The position numbers and the translations under genes are program-made. Below are positions 52,470 through 59,995 of a stretch of DNA of 64,000 nt, one piece after another. The stretch comes from Buttiauxella agrestis ATCC 33320 (GTDB lineage: Bacteria > Pseudomonadota > Gammaproteobacteria > Enterobacterales > Enterobacteriaceae): contig NZ_JMPI01000022.1 in NCBI RefSeq assembly GCF_000735355.1, positions 25 through 64,024 on the forward strand. The letters run 5' to 3'. The notes beneath the pieces are model-generated. The model did no database searches and had not been told where the DNA came from. It saw only the letters and a list, made by a program, of their open reading frames with translations. Each line of letters opens with the position of its first letter. Positions within the stretch are counted from its first letter, which is position 1.

Positions 52470-53333
52470 TTAATCACCTAAAGGTTGCCTGTCAGCGCCA
52501 CCCCGGTGGCTATCAAGTGCCAGCTTGATACGACGCAGGCGGTCTTTTGCCTGGCTTTTATTCGCCATCGCCAGCTCCGTTGCCAACACATCAACCATCG
52601 CTAACATCGCGTAGCGCGAGGTGCTCGGCTTAAAGATGTAGTCATTTTCGCGCACAATCAGCGGCAGCACGATATCGGCCGTTTGTGCGAGCGGTGTTTC
52701 AGCGGGCGTGATGGCGATAACCTTTGCACCGTACTGGCGGGCAATCGCCGCGCTTTCAATAATTTCTGGCGTATAGCCCCCCAGTGAAAGCGCCAGCACG
52801 GCATCGCCTGGGACCACGGCAGAACACATCATTCTCACCAGCAAACCATCGCTCTGGCTGACAACAGGCAGGCCGAGTCGAAACAAGCGAAACTGGACTT
52901 CCTGGGCGCAAATCGTTGACCCGCCGCCCATGCCTATGGCGAGGATCTGCCGGGAATTGCTCAACCATTCCACTGCTTTTTTCAGCGACTCAGGATTGAG
53001 TGCGCGACGGTTAATATCCAGCACATTAATGATAGTTTCATAAATCCCCTGCACGCCTTCGAGGTCCGGCACATCCAGAATAAAGCGTTGCCCAACCGCC
53101 AGGGACTGGGCCAGTTTCACCTTCAGCTCGCGCACATCTTTACAGCCAATCGCGCGTGCAAAGCGGGTGATTGATGCCTGGCTGGTCTCGGTAAGTCTTG
53201 CCATCTGGGCAATGGGCAAGGTTGCGGCGGATTGCACGTCATCAAGAATGAACTGCGCGATACGTTTTTCTGTGGCGGTCAGTTCCACAAAACGGTCAGT
53301 GATACAGGAGATAATGTCGATGGAAACAGGCAT
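52470..53333 (-). CDS. RpiR-family transcriptional regulator
   Basis: A 287-residue RpiR/MurR regulator of normal size. The N-terminal HTH (about 1-75, TEKRIAQFILDDV then QMARLTETSQASITRFARAIGCKDVREL) is followed by a SIS domain (about 120-255, ILAIGMGGGSTICAQEVQFRL). It probably senses KDPGal or another sugar phosphate and represses the deacylase-to-aldolase operon. The palindrome TGGTAC-TTT-GTACCA at 53364-53378 just upstream may be its own operator. It is convergent with dgoA. Confidence 0.9.
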   Translation of the reverse strand: MPVSIDIISCITDRFVELTATEKRIAQFILDDVQSAATLPIAQMARLTETSQASITRFARAIGCKDVRELKVKLAQSLAVGQRFILDVPDLEGVQGIYETIINVLDINRRALNPESLKKAVEWLSNSRQILAIGMGGGSTICAQEVQFRLFRLGLPVVSQSDGLLVRMMCSAVVPGDAVLALSLGGYTPEIIESAAIARQYGAKVIAITPAETPLAQTADIVLPLIVRENDYIFKPSTSRYAMLAMVDVLATELAMANKSQAKDRLRRIKLALDSHRGGADRQPLGD

Positions 53334-53363
53334 GCGCGTCCCTGAAAATGGTAAATAAATGGC

Positions 53364-53378
53364 TGGTACTTTGTACCA
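53364..53378. promoter_or_regulatory. Palindrome before the RpiR gene
   Basis: TGGTAC-TTT-GTACCA, perfect 6-bp arms, 31 bp before the RpiR start. Likely an autoregulatory operator. Confidence 0.45.
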
Positions 53379-53422
53379 TAGAACGCGTTATTTGTGGCAG
53401 ACAATAGCCAGGTGTTTTTGAG

Positions 53423-53821
53423 TTAAACGGTCGTGAATTCCAGTGCCAGGCCAAGGAGAGTCATATTTTGCACCGAAGGCTCTCCGGTCGCTGCTATCAA
53501 TGTCCCTTGAAATTTCAGCTTCTTAAATGGCCCATTGATGATGAGCCTTGCGCGCAAACTTGGCATGCTCAGAGAATTGACGGGATAGACAATTCGCCCT
53601 TTGATGGCGACAGGGATTTTTCGTAGATCGATGCACTGGCGCACGCCAACCGTGGAGTAGAGGACGGCAACCGGTGTGACAGAGGCCAGAGGCTGTTCGG
53701 ATACGCTGATAAAATCCAGCAGTAACTCAGGTTGCAGAAAATGCAGGCCACCATGTGGGACGGTCACGCCTGGGATCTCAGGCATCGGGAATGTTTGAGG
53801 AAGGTGGAGTGAATCAGTCAT
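53423..53821 (-). CDS. Hypothetical protein, 132 residues
   Basis: A 132-residue frame with ordinary codon use. The predicted protein has no signal peptide or membrane helix. Segments such as LHFLQPELLLDFISVSEQPLA, IAVAIKGRIVYPV-like text (IPVAIKGRIVYPV) and LRARLIINGPFKKLKFQGTLIA suggest a small beta-rich protein. No family is recognised. It stands alone between the RpiR and LacI regulators. The ribosome site is weak (GATGATG before ATG). It is probably a real gene, judging from length and protein-like composition, but this is not certain. Confidence 0.5.
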   Translation of the reverse strand: MTDSLHLPQTFPMPEIPGVTVPHGGLHFLQPELLLDFISVSEQPLASVTPVAVLYSTVGVRQCIDLRKIPVAIKGRIVYPVNSLSMPSLRARLIINGPFKKLKFQGTLIAATGEPSVQNMTLLGLALEFTTV

Positions 53822-53976
53822 TTTTCATCATCCATTAAAAGGGAAACTCAGCGAAATCGCCCACGTTCTGCCCTGGTACATCTGATAAAGGTAGTCCAGT
53901 TTAGTGATATGCTCGGCGTGGTTCTGGGTTGTTGTTCACGAAGAATTTACGTTCCTCATCTCAATACAGTGAATAT

Positions 53977-54981
53977 ATGGCGACAATGAAAGAGGTGGCG
54001 CTGTTGGCGGGTGTGTCAACGGCGACGGTATCCCGAGTAATTAATCAAACTTCATACGTTGAACCTGTTACGCAGGAACGTGTGGAAAAAGCGATGCGTG
54101 AGCTGAACTATCGGCGCAATGCTGCGGCGTTGGCTCTCGCCAAACGCAGCGGCAACATGCTGGGTTTGTTAACCGGCAATCTTGCCGACCCATTCTTTGC
54201 AAGGCTTGCCAGAGGTGTTGAAGAAATTGCCCGTCATCAGGGTTTTCGCTTAATGGTGTGCAGTGGCGGGCATCAGGCAGAGCTTGAAAAGTCAGGCTTA
54301 GACTTTTTGATTAACCAGGGCTGCGAAGCCATTGTTGTTCACGCCACCCGTTTGCCCGATCAAGATTTGATTCGCTACAGCGCTCATACCCCGGCCATGA
54401 TTATTGTTAACCGCTACATTCCTTCGATAGCGCCACGCTGTGTATGGCTCGATAACCAAAGTGCTGCGCACAAAGCGACGCGGCATTTGCTGGAAAATGG
54501 TCATCGTTGCATTGCCTGTATTACCTCCGATTTACCGATTGATGATCGGCGGCAGCGTCTGGACGGTTATCGTTCAGCGCTGGCTGAATATGGAATTACG
54601 CCTGAGAAAAGTTGGATTATTAGCGTGCCGTTTAACGAAGAGGGCGGGGAAAGCGCCGCGCGAAAGTTGCTCGATAGTGGTGTTCCTTTTACTGCGGCAT
54701 TTACCTTCAATGATGTGATGGCGGCCGGTATGATGCGCGCCCTTCATCAGCGTGGGATTAAGCTCCCTGAGCAATTGTCGCTGGTGGGGTTTGATGATGT
54801 CGTTCTTGCGCGTTACCTGTTCCCGGCGTTAACCACCATGCACTATCCCATTGAACGGATGGCCCGGCGTGCGGCACTGCTCGCTATTCAGTTGTATCAG
54901 CAACATACGCCGCCGCCGCGCTCATTACGCTTTGATGCCGAACTTATCGAACGAGATTCAGTGATTAAGAATCGAAAGTGA
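53977..54981 (+). CDS. LacI-family regulator
   Basis: A 334-residue LacI/GalR regulator starting MATMKEVALLAGVSTATVSRVINQ (HTH and hinge region to about residue 60), then a periplasmic-binding-protein-like sensor domain (MLGLLTGNLADPFFARLARGVEE, and VGFDDVVLARYLFPALTTM near residue 270). The start is the ATG at 53977; an upstream ATG/TTG at 53929 adds unlikely residues before the HTH. It stands upstream of the NhaC and MalY-type genes in the same direction, 145 bp from NhaC, with an inverted repeat in the gap as a likely operator. The inducer is unknown. Confidence 0.9.
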   Translation: MATMKEVALLAGVSTATVSRVINQTSYVEPVTQERVEKAMRELNYRRNAAALALAKRSGNMLGLLTGNLADPFFARLARGVEEIARHQGFRLMVCSGGHQAELEKSGLDFLINQGCEAIVVHATRLPDQDLIRYSAHTPAMIIVNRYIPSIAPRCVWLDNQSAAHKATRHLLENGHRCIACITSDLPIDDRRQRLDGYRSALAEYGITPEKSWIISVPFNEEGGESAARKLLDSGVPFTAAFTFNDVMAAGMMRALHQRGIKLPEQLSLVGFDDVVLARYLFPALTTMHYPIERMARRAALLAIQLYQQHTPPPRSLRFDAELIERDSVIKNRK

Positions 54982-55029
54982 AATCAGATCGTCAACGGCA
55001 TTTTTGTGATGTATGTCGTAATTTCATAT

Positions 55030-55051
55030 GCCATGTATGCGGTTACATGGC
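55030..55051. promoter_or_regulatory. Candidate LacI-type operator before the NhaC gene
   Basis: GCCATGT-ATGCGGTT-ACATGGC has perfect 7-bp arms, about 76 bp before the NhaC start. It is the natural candidate site for the adjoining LacI-family repressor. Confidence 0.5.
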
Positions 55052-55126
55052 AGCATCCCGCCCGTCACATTTGCCTCGCACTGTTCCCCCTATTCTGAGC
55101 GTACCAACAATACCTGGAACATAATC

Positions 55127-56593
55127 ATGAAAGCGAATGAACGACACAGCGATAAAAAAACGCTCTCTTTTGGACTGGCTTTGCTCCCCATCGTCATGAT
55201 GCTGGGTTTGCTTATCGTCGGCTACGGCGTGATGGGCTTACGCATTGAACCGCTGCTGCTTTGTTCTGCGGCCATTGCCGCAGGTCTTGCCTGGTGGCAG
55301 GGATACAGCTGGGACGATGTGATTACGTCCATCGTGGCAAAACTGGCTAAAGCGATGCCCGTCATTATGATTTTGATTTGCGTCGGTGGGCTTATCAGCA
55401 CCTGGATGTTCAGTGGCACCATTCCTTATATGGTGTATTGGGGGCTTAAACTGATAAGTCCCCAATACATTCTGATTGCGGCGTTTTTCCTGACAAGCGT
55501 GGTTTCAGTGTGTACCGGAACGTCATGGGGATCGGCCGGAACGGTAGGGGTGGCGCTGATGGGGGTTGCTGCAGGGCTTGATGTTCCGCTGGCTGCTGCC
55601 GCAGGTGCCGTCGTTTCCGGTGCCTACTTCGGAGATAAAATATCTCCACTTTCAGACTCAACCAACTTTGCAGCGATTGTTGCGGATACGACGCTGTTCG
55701 AGCATATCCAGCATTTGATGTACACCACCATCCCGAGTTTCATTCTGGCCACGATTGTTTACCTTGTGGCAGGACACAGCAGCATGATGGGTGAAGTTGC
55801 CACTCCGCAGCGTGTAACAGATATCATCAGCGCGTTAGATGGCCTCTATAATTTCAATATCGTCTTGATTTTGCCGCCGATTATTGTGCTTTGGGGGGCT
55901 ATCAGCAAAAAGCCAGTGATCCCATTGATGCTGATTGCCTGTGTCTTAGCCATTATTTTGGGCATCTTGTTGCAGGGTTTAAGCCTGAAGCAAGGGCTGG
56001 ATGCGTTTATGGACGGCTTTAACATCAGCATGTTCCCGCAAGGGACTGACGGGATTATCGCGGATGTCCCACGTCTGCTGAATCGCGGTGGTTTGTTCTC
56101 GATGATGAGCACAATCTTGCTGGTTTTCTGTGCCTTCTCTTTTGCCGGAGCGCTCACGCTCACGGGCGCACTCACCATTATTATCAACCGCTTATTGACG
56201 GTGATTCATAGTGTAGGGCAACTGATCGCGGCCACTATCGGCACGACGATTCTGGTTACAGCGGCAACGAGCGACGGCAAACTGGCGCTGTTGGTTCCTG
56301 CTGAGCTTTATCAAGATGCCTATCGCCGCATGGGGTTAGATACCAAAAACTTGTCCCGTACCATCGAGGATGCCGGCACCGTTATTGAACCACTGATTCC
56401 GTGGACAGCGGCTGGTGTCTATATGGCATCCACGCTTGGCGTGAGCACTCTGGATTTTTTACCGTGGGCTGTTCAGTGCTACTCCGCCATTTTCTTTGCG
56501 CTGATTTACGGTTTTACCGGATTTGGAATCGCAAAAGCACCGGTTCTGGCAACCGCGCCAGTAGAGAGTTCTGAGCAGGGAGTCGCACGATGA
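55127..56593 (+). CDS. NhaC-family carrier
   Basis: A 488-residue membrane protein of the NhaC Na+/H+ antiporter family with about twelve hydrophobic segments. Typical blocks are VCTGTSWGSAGTVGVALMGVA, GAVVSGAYFGDKISPLSDSTNFAA and TIEDAGTVIEPLIPWTAAGVYMASTLG. Some members exchange organic molecules (e.g. malate/lactate, arginine) rather than only Na+ and H+. The following MalY/PatB-type gene overlaps by 4 bp, so this carrier may import a sulfur amino acid. ATG at 55127 is chosen with GGA upstream; the longer frame would cover the operator palindrome. Confidence 0.87.
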   Translation: MKANERHSDKKTLSFGLALLPIVMMLGLLIVGYGVMGLRIEPLLLCSAAIAAGLAWWQGYSWDDVITSIVAKLAKAMPVIMILICVGGLISTWMFSGTIPYMVYWGLKLISPQYILIAAFFLTSVVSVCTGTSWGSAGTVGVALMGVAAGLDVPLAAAAGAVVSGAYFGDKISPLSDSTNFAAIVADTTLFEHIQHLMYTTIPSFILATIVYLVAGHSSMMGEVATPQRVTDIISALDGLYNFNIVLILPPIIVLWGAISKKPVIPLMLIACVLAIILGILLQGLSLKQGLDAFMDGFNISMFPQGTDGIIADVPRLLNRGGLFSMMSTILLVFCAFSFAGALTLTGALTIIINRLLTVIHSVGQLIAATIGTTILVTAATSDGKLALLVPAELYQDAYRRMGLDTKNLSRTIEDAGTVIEPLIPWTAAGVYMASTLGVSTLDFLPWAVQCYSAIFFALIYGFTGFGIAKAPVLATAPVESSEQGVAR

Positions 56594-57771
56594 AAACAAA
56601 CTTTGACCAGGTAATTAACCGCCATGCGACCGGCTCGGTAAAATGGGATTTTATCGACCGTTATCAGAATATGGACACTGAAAACTTACTCCCGATGTGG
56701 GTTTCTGATTACGATTTTGCATGCCCACCTAATGTACTGGAAGCGCTCCACAAACGTGTTGAGCACGGTGTGTTTGGTTACAGCGAACGGGACGAAAAAT
56801 ACTACTCGGCGCTGACCGGATGGTTTGAGCGCCGCCACCAACTCACGATTAAGCCTGAATGGATTTGCAGTATTGAAGGCGTGGTGCCTGGGCTTTCGCT
56901 GCTAGTGCAGATGCTGAGTCAGGTGGGGGACAACGTCGTTGTTCAGGGGCCGTATTACGGATCGTTTGCCAAAATAATCCAGCTCAATCAGCGAAAGCTA
57001 CTCGAAAACCCGCTGCAAGAAGATTTGGAAGCGGGATATGTGATGGATCTCGCGCAGCTTGAAATGCTTTTTAGTGAATATCGCCCGCCACTGTTTATTT
57101 TGTGCAATCCCCACAATCCTACTGGGCGTTGCTGGAGTAAAGAAGAGCTAACCCAGCTTTTGGCATTGTGCGAAAAGTACGATGTCATGGTGCTTTCAGA
57201 CGAGATTTGGGCTGATTTGCTATTACCTGGCTCAACGTTTACCTCCGTTTTGCATCTTGACGCTCGCTGGCATTCAAGAGTGATTGCCGCAACATCAGCC
57301 AGTAAAACCTTTGGCCTTTCATCGCTGCGGATTTCAAATTTCCTGATTCCCAATTCAGGTTTAAAAGGACAATTTGTTGATCGTTTAAATGCCCATGGTC
57401 TGGATGTATTTAATGCGCTGTCAATGGAGGCGGCAACTGCGGCATATAACGGGGCAGAACAATGGCTTGATGAATTACTGGCTTATCTGGCCGCTAACCG
57501 TGACTGGTTTGTTTCCGAGGTAGAACGTTATTTACCCTGGCTGCGGATTGTTCCCGCGCAAGGCACATATTTAGTTTGGATAGATTGCCGGGCGCTGGGG
57601 TTAGACGATGAACAATTAAAACATGTCATGACTGATATCGCCGGAATCGCGCCTTCCATGGGTTGTGGATTTGGCCCTGGTGGTTCTGGTTTTATCCGTA
57701 TCAATCTGGGGTGCCCGCGCAGCTATCTTGAACAAGCAATTAACGGGTTGTTGAGGATTGGGGCGCAATAA
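56590..57771 (+). CDS. MalY/PatB-type PLP beta-C-S lyase (aminotransferase class I fold)
   Basis: A 393-residue fold-type I PLP enzyme. It has the MalY/PatB opening VKWDFIDRY...LPMWVSDYDFACPPNVLEAL, the NPHNPTGR motif (173-180), SDEIW (203-207), the PLP lysine Lys239 in SASKTFGLSS, and a C-terminal FIRINLGCPR arginine. Such enzymes cleave cystathionine or other cysteine conjugates to pyruvate, ammonia and a thiol. Translation is coupled to the NhaC gene by an ATGA overlap. The unit LacI - NhaC - lyase suggests uptake and use of a cysteine S-conjugate. No malX neighbour is directly attached, so the symbol malY is not assigned. Confidence 0.87.
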   Translation: MKTNFDQVINRHATGSVKWDFIDRYQNMDTENLLPMWVSDYDFACPPNVLEALHKRVEHGVFGYSERDEKYYSALTGWFERRHQLTIKPEWICSIEGVVPGLSLLVQMLSQVGDNVVVQGPYYGSFAKIIQLNQRKLLENPLQEDLEAGYVMDLAQLEMLFSEYRPPLFILCNPHNPTGRCWSKEELTQLLALCEKYDVMVLSDEIWADLLLPGSTFTSVLHLDARWHSRVIAATSASKTFGLSSLRISNFLIPNSGLKGQFVDRLNAHGLDVFNALSMEAATAAYNGAEQWLDELLAYLAANRDWFVSEVERYLPWLRIVPAQGTYLVWIDCRALGLDDEQLKHVMTDIAGIAPSMGCGFGPGGSGFIRINLGCPRSYLEQAINGLLRIGAQ

Positions 57772-57795
57772 TTGTTGCTGTGAATTTCAGACATA

Positions 57796-57820
57796 AAAAA
57801 AGACGCCTTCGGGCGTCTTT
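57796..57820. terminator. Bidirectional intrinsic terminator
   Basis: AAAAGACGCC-TTCG-GGCGTCTTTT, a strong stem with a stable TTCG tetraloop and T/A tracts on both sides. It serves the lyase gene on the plus strand and tRNA-Arg on the minus strand. Confidence 0.93.
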
Positions 57821-57836
57821 TCTCTTCGAATCGAAA

Positions 57837-57913
57837 TGGTACGCCCTACAGGGCTCGAACCTGTGACCTACGGCTTAGAAGGCCGTTGCTCTATCCAACT
57901 GAGCTAAGGGCGC
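57837..57913 (-). tRNA. argU: tRNA-Arg (anticodon UCU)
   Basis: The 77-nt minus-strand sequence starts GCGCCCTTAGCTCAG and ends GGTTCGAACC, TGTAGGGCGTACCA. The cloverleaf is complete, with D arm GCTCAGTTGGATAGAGC, anticodon loop CTTCTAA (UCU) and encoded CCA. It reads AGA/AGG codons. It is divergent from folD. In E. coli the same tRNA gene next to folD is the DLP12 prophage attachment site. No integrase is present beside this copy. Confidence 0.97.
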
Positions 57914-58100
57914 ACTGTATTCCTTTCGGAAGCATTGCGGACTCGGATTATACGGTCAGTACCTTTTGAGTCAATGGCTTTTCAATCACCTGCCGGACAT
58001 TTGAGCATAAAGGCTTAACAATGCCTGACAGCGAGCCTGGCTTCTGACAAAATAGAAACAATCCCCCTCCTTTTTGATTACAGACGGAATCCTCTGACTG

Positions 58101-58967
58101 ATGGCAGCAAAGATTATTGACGGTAAAACGATTGCGCAGCAGGTACGGCTTGAAGTTGCTGAAAAAGTAAAAGCCCGAATTGCCGCTGGAAAACGTGCTC
58201 CTGGACTCGCTGTTGTACTGGTTGGCGAGAACCCTGCATCGCAAATTTATGTGGGTAGCAAACGTAAGGCTTGTGAAGAAGTGGGCTTTATTTCCCGCTC
58301 TTACGATTTGCCGGATTCCACTTCCGAAGCAGAACTTCTGGAATTGATTGATACGCTCAACGCGGATAACGAAATCGACGGCATTCTGGTGCAGCTGCCG
58401 TTGCCTGCGGGTATCGACAACGTAAAAGTGCTGGAGCGTATTGACCCGGATAAAGACGTGGATGGTTTCCATCCGTACAACGTAGGCCGCCTGTGCCAGC
58501 GTGCGCCGCGTCTGCGTCCTTGTACGCCGCGCGGTATCGTGACGCTGCTTGAGCGTTACGGCATTGATACTTACGGCCTGAACGCCGTGGTGATTGGCGC
58601 ATCCAACATTGTCGGTCGCCCGATGAGCATGGAACTGCTACTGGCGGGTTGCACTACAACCGTCACGCACCGCTTCACCAAAAACCTGCGTCAACACGTC
58701 GAGAACGCCGATTTAGTCATCGTCGCGGTTGGCAAACCTGGCTTTATTCCGGGTGAGTGGATCAAGGAAGGGGCGATTGTCGTGGACGTCGGTATTAACC
58801 GTCTGGAGAGCGGCAAGGTGGTTGGCGACGTAAATTATGATGAAGCCGCCGTCAAAGCCTCGTATATTACGCCGGTTCCGGGTGGCGTTGGCCCAATGAC
58901 CGTCGCCACTCTTATCCAGAATACCTTGCAGGCTTGCGAGGAATATCATGATGTCGATGGAGAGTAA
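58101..58967 (+). CDS. folD: Bifunctional methylenetetrahydrofolate dehydrogenase/cyclohydrolase
   Basis: Encodes 288 residues, the E. coli FolD length. Visible are [37 protein letters not shown] (catalytic lysine in SKRKACEE), [14 protein letters not shown], the NADP site [17 protein letters not shown] and the closing [19 protein letters not shown]. It interconverts 5,10-methylene-, methenyl- and 10-formyl-tetrahydrofolate for purine and fMet synthesis. It is adjacent to ybcJ, with start one base after its stop. Confidence 0.98.
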   Translation: MAAKIIDGKTIAQQVRLEVAEKVKARIAAGKRAPGLAVVLVGENPASQIYVGSKRKACEEVGFISRSYDLPDSTSEAELLELIDTLNADNEIDGILVQLPLPAGIDNVKVLERIDPDKDVDGFHPYNVGRLCQRAPRLRPCTPRGIVTLLERYGIDTYGLNAVVIGASNIVGRPMSMELLLAGCTTTVTHRFTKNLRQHVENADLVIVAVGKPGFIPGEWIKEGAIVVDVGINRLESGKVVGDVNYDEAAVKASYITPVPGGVGPMTVATLIQNTLQACEEYHDVDGE

Positions 58968-58968
58968 T

Positions 58969-59181
58969 ATGACAACCTTCTCATTAGGTAAACACCCACA
59001 CGTTGAATTATGCGATCTGCTGAAGCTGGAAGGCTGGTGTGAAAGCGGCGCACAGGCGAAAGCGGTGATTGCCGAAGGTCTGGTGAAAGTTGACGGTGTT
59101 GTTGAAACCCGCAAACGCTGCAAAATCGTTGCAGGTCAGACGGTGGTTTTTGAAAGTCTGAGTATTACGGTTCAAGCGTAA
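58969..59181 (+). CDS. ybcJ: S4-domain RNA-binding protein YbcJ
   Basis: A 70-residue S4-like protein (LGKHPHVELCDLLKLEGWCES, GAQAKAVIAEGLVKVDGVVETRKRCKIVAGQTV), the same length and pattern as E. coli YbcJ, an RNA-binding protein of unknown role. ATG at 58969 follows the folD stop by one base and has GGAGAG upstream; the frame open upstream inside folD is not used. A terminator follows. Confidence 0.96.
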   Translation: MTTFSLGKHPHVELCDLLKLEGWCESGAQAKAVIAEGLVKVDGVVETRKRCKIVAGQTVVFESLSITVQA

Positions 59182-59190
59182 TTTCTCACC

Positions 59191-59220
59191 GAAACCGGCC
59201 CTTTACGGGCCGTTTCTTTT
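59191..59220 (+). terminator. Intrinsic terminator after ybcJ
   Basis: GAAAC-C-GGCCC-TTTAC-GGGCC-GTTTC stem followed by TTTT, 10 bp past the ybcJ stop. Confidence 0.88.
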
Positions 59221-59270
59221 TGGCAAATCTGATCTATTCTCCATTTCTCACTCACAAACCTACGCAACTT

Positions 59271-59798
59271 ATGCCAACCATAATTACCCACGCAGCCGTT
59301 CCCATTTGTTTAGGATTGGGGTTTGGCAAAAAAATTATTCCACCTCGTTTGTTGCTCGGCGGTATTGTGCTGGCGATGTTGCCTGATGCCGACGTACTGG
59401 CGTTCAAATTTGGGGTGGCATATGGCAATGCTTTTGGGCATCGAGGTTTCACTCATTCATTATTGTTTGCGTTCGTGGTGCCTTTGCTGTGTTTATTCGG
59501 TTATCGCTGGTTCCGGGCGGGCATTTTGCGTGTCTGGTTATTCCTGACCGTTTCGCTGCTTTCGCATAGCTTGCTGGACTCGGTAACGACCGGTGGCAAA
59601 GGTGTTGGCTGGTTGTGGCCGTGGTCAGATGAACGCTTTTTTGCCCCCTGGCAGGTGATTCGTGTCGCACCTTTTGCGCTTTCACGCTATCTCCAGCCGA
59701 GCGGGCAGGCCGTCATCTGGTCAGAAATTCAGTGGGTCTGGCTGCCGGGATTGTTGATGGCATTTTTAATTTTCGTTCTGCGTAAAAATCTTCGCTAA
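59271..59798 (+). CDS. ybcI: DUF457 family (YbcI-like) inner-membrane metal-dependent hydrolase
   Basis: A 175-residue membrane protein matching E. coli YbcI (MPTIITHAAVPICLG, AMLPDADVLAFKFGVAYGNAFGHRGFTHS, LLSHSLLDSVTTGGKGVGWLWPWSDERFFAPW). The PDAD, GHRGxTHS and HxxLD motifs are the metal ligands of the LexA-regulated/YdjM-like membrane hydrolase family. ATG at 59271 agrees with E. coli. It follows ybcJ, as in E. coli. The biological substrate is unknown. Confidence 0.93.
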   Translation: MPTIITHAAVPICLGLGFGKKIIPPRLLLGGIVLAMLPDADVLAFKFGVAYGNAFGHRGFTHSLLFAFVVPLLCLFGYRWFRAGILRVWLFLTVSLLSHSLLDSVTTGGKGVGWLWPWSDERFFAPWQVIRVAPFALSRYLQPSGQAVIWSEIQWVWLPGLLMAFLIFVLRKNLR

Positions 59799-59905
59799 AT
59801 CCCCACAACTGCGCAGGTTAAAACCTGCGCAACTTCAAATATTCGATAACAGTATGGCTACAACTCAGATTTTAGTTGCCGGACAAAAAACGTTTCGCCA
59901 GTATA

Positions 59906-59935
59906 GGTAGAACGTTCTAGTAGAACGTTCTACCT
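59906..59935. promoter_or_regulatory. Double palindromic operator (MalI-type) before the PTS gene
   Basis: TAGAACGTTCTA occurs twice (59908-59919 and 59921-59932), one base apart. The whole block AGGTAGAACGTTCTA-G-TAGAACGTTCTACCT is also one large perfect inverted repeat. The AACGTT centre resembles the MalI operator (AAAACGTTTT). It lies about 60-90 bp before the PTS start and is the likely target of the LacI-family regulator at 61582. Confidence 0.8.
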
Positions 59936-59995
59936 AGCATAAAAACGCGTAAATTCAGAAAACGCGATAGCGGCGTCAACACCGGGGGATTGTCT

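Noticed and set aside
57837-57913. tRNA-Arg as an integration site for a mobile element
   Set aside because: argU is used by phages in E. coli, but no integrase, repeat of the tRNA end or phage genes are visible on either side here.
59906-59935. Tandem TAGAACGTTCTA considered as a LexA/SOS box or phage attachment site
   Set aside because: It lacks the CTGT-N8-ACAG LexA pattern. The adjoining MalI-like repressor and the AACGTT centre explain it better as an operator.
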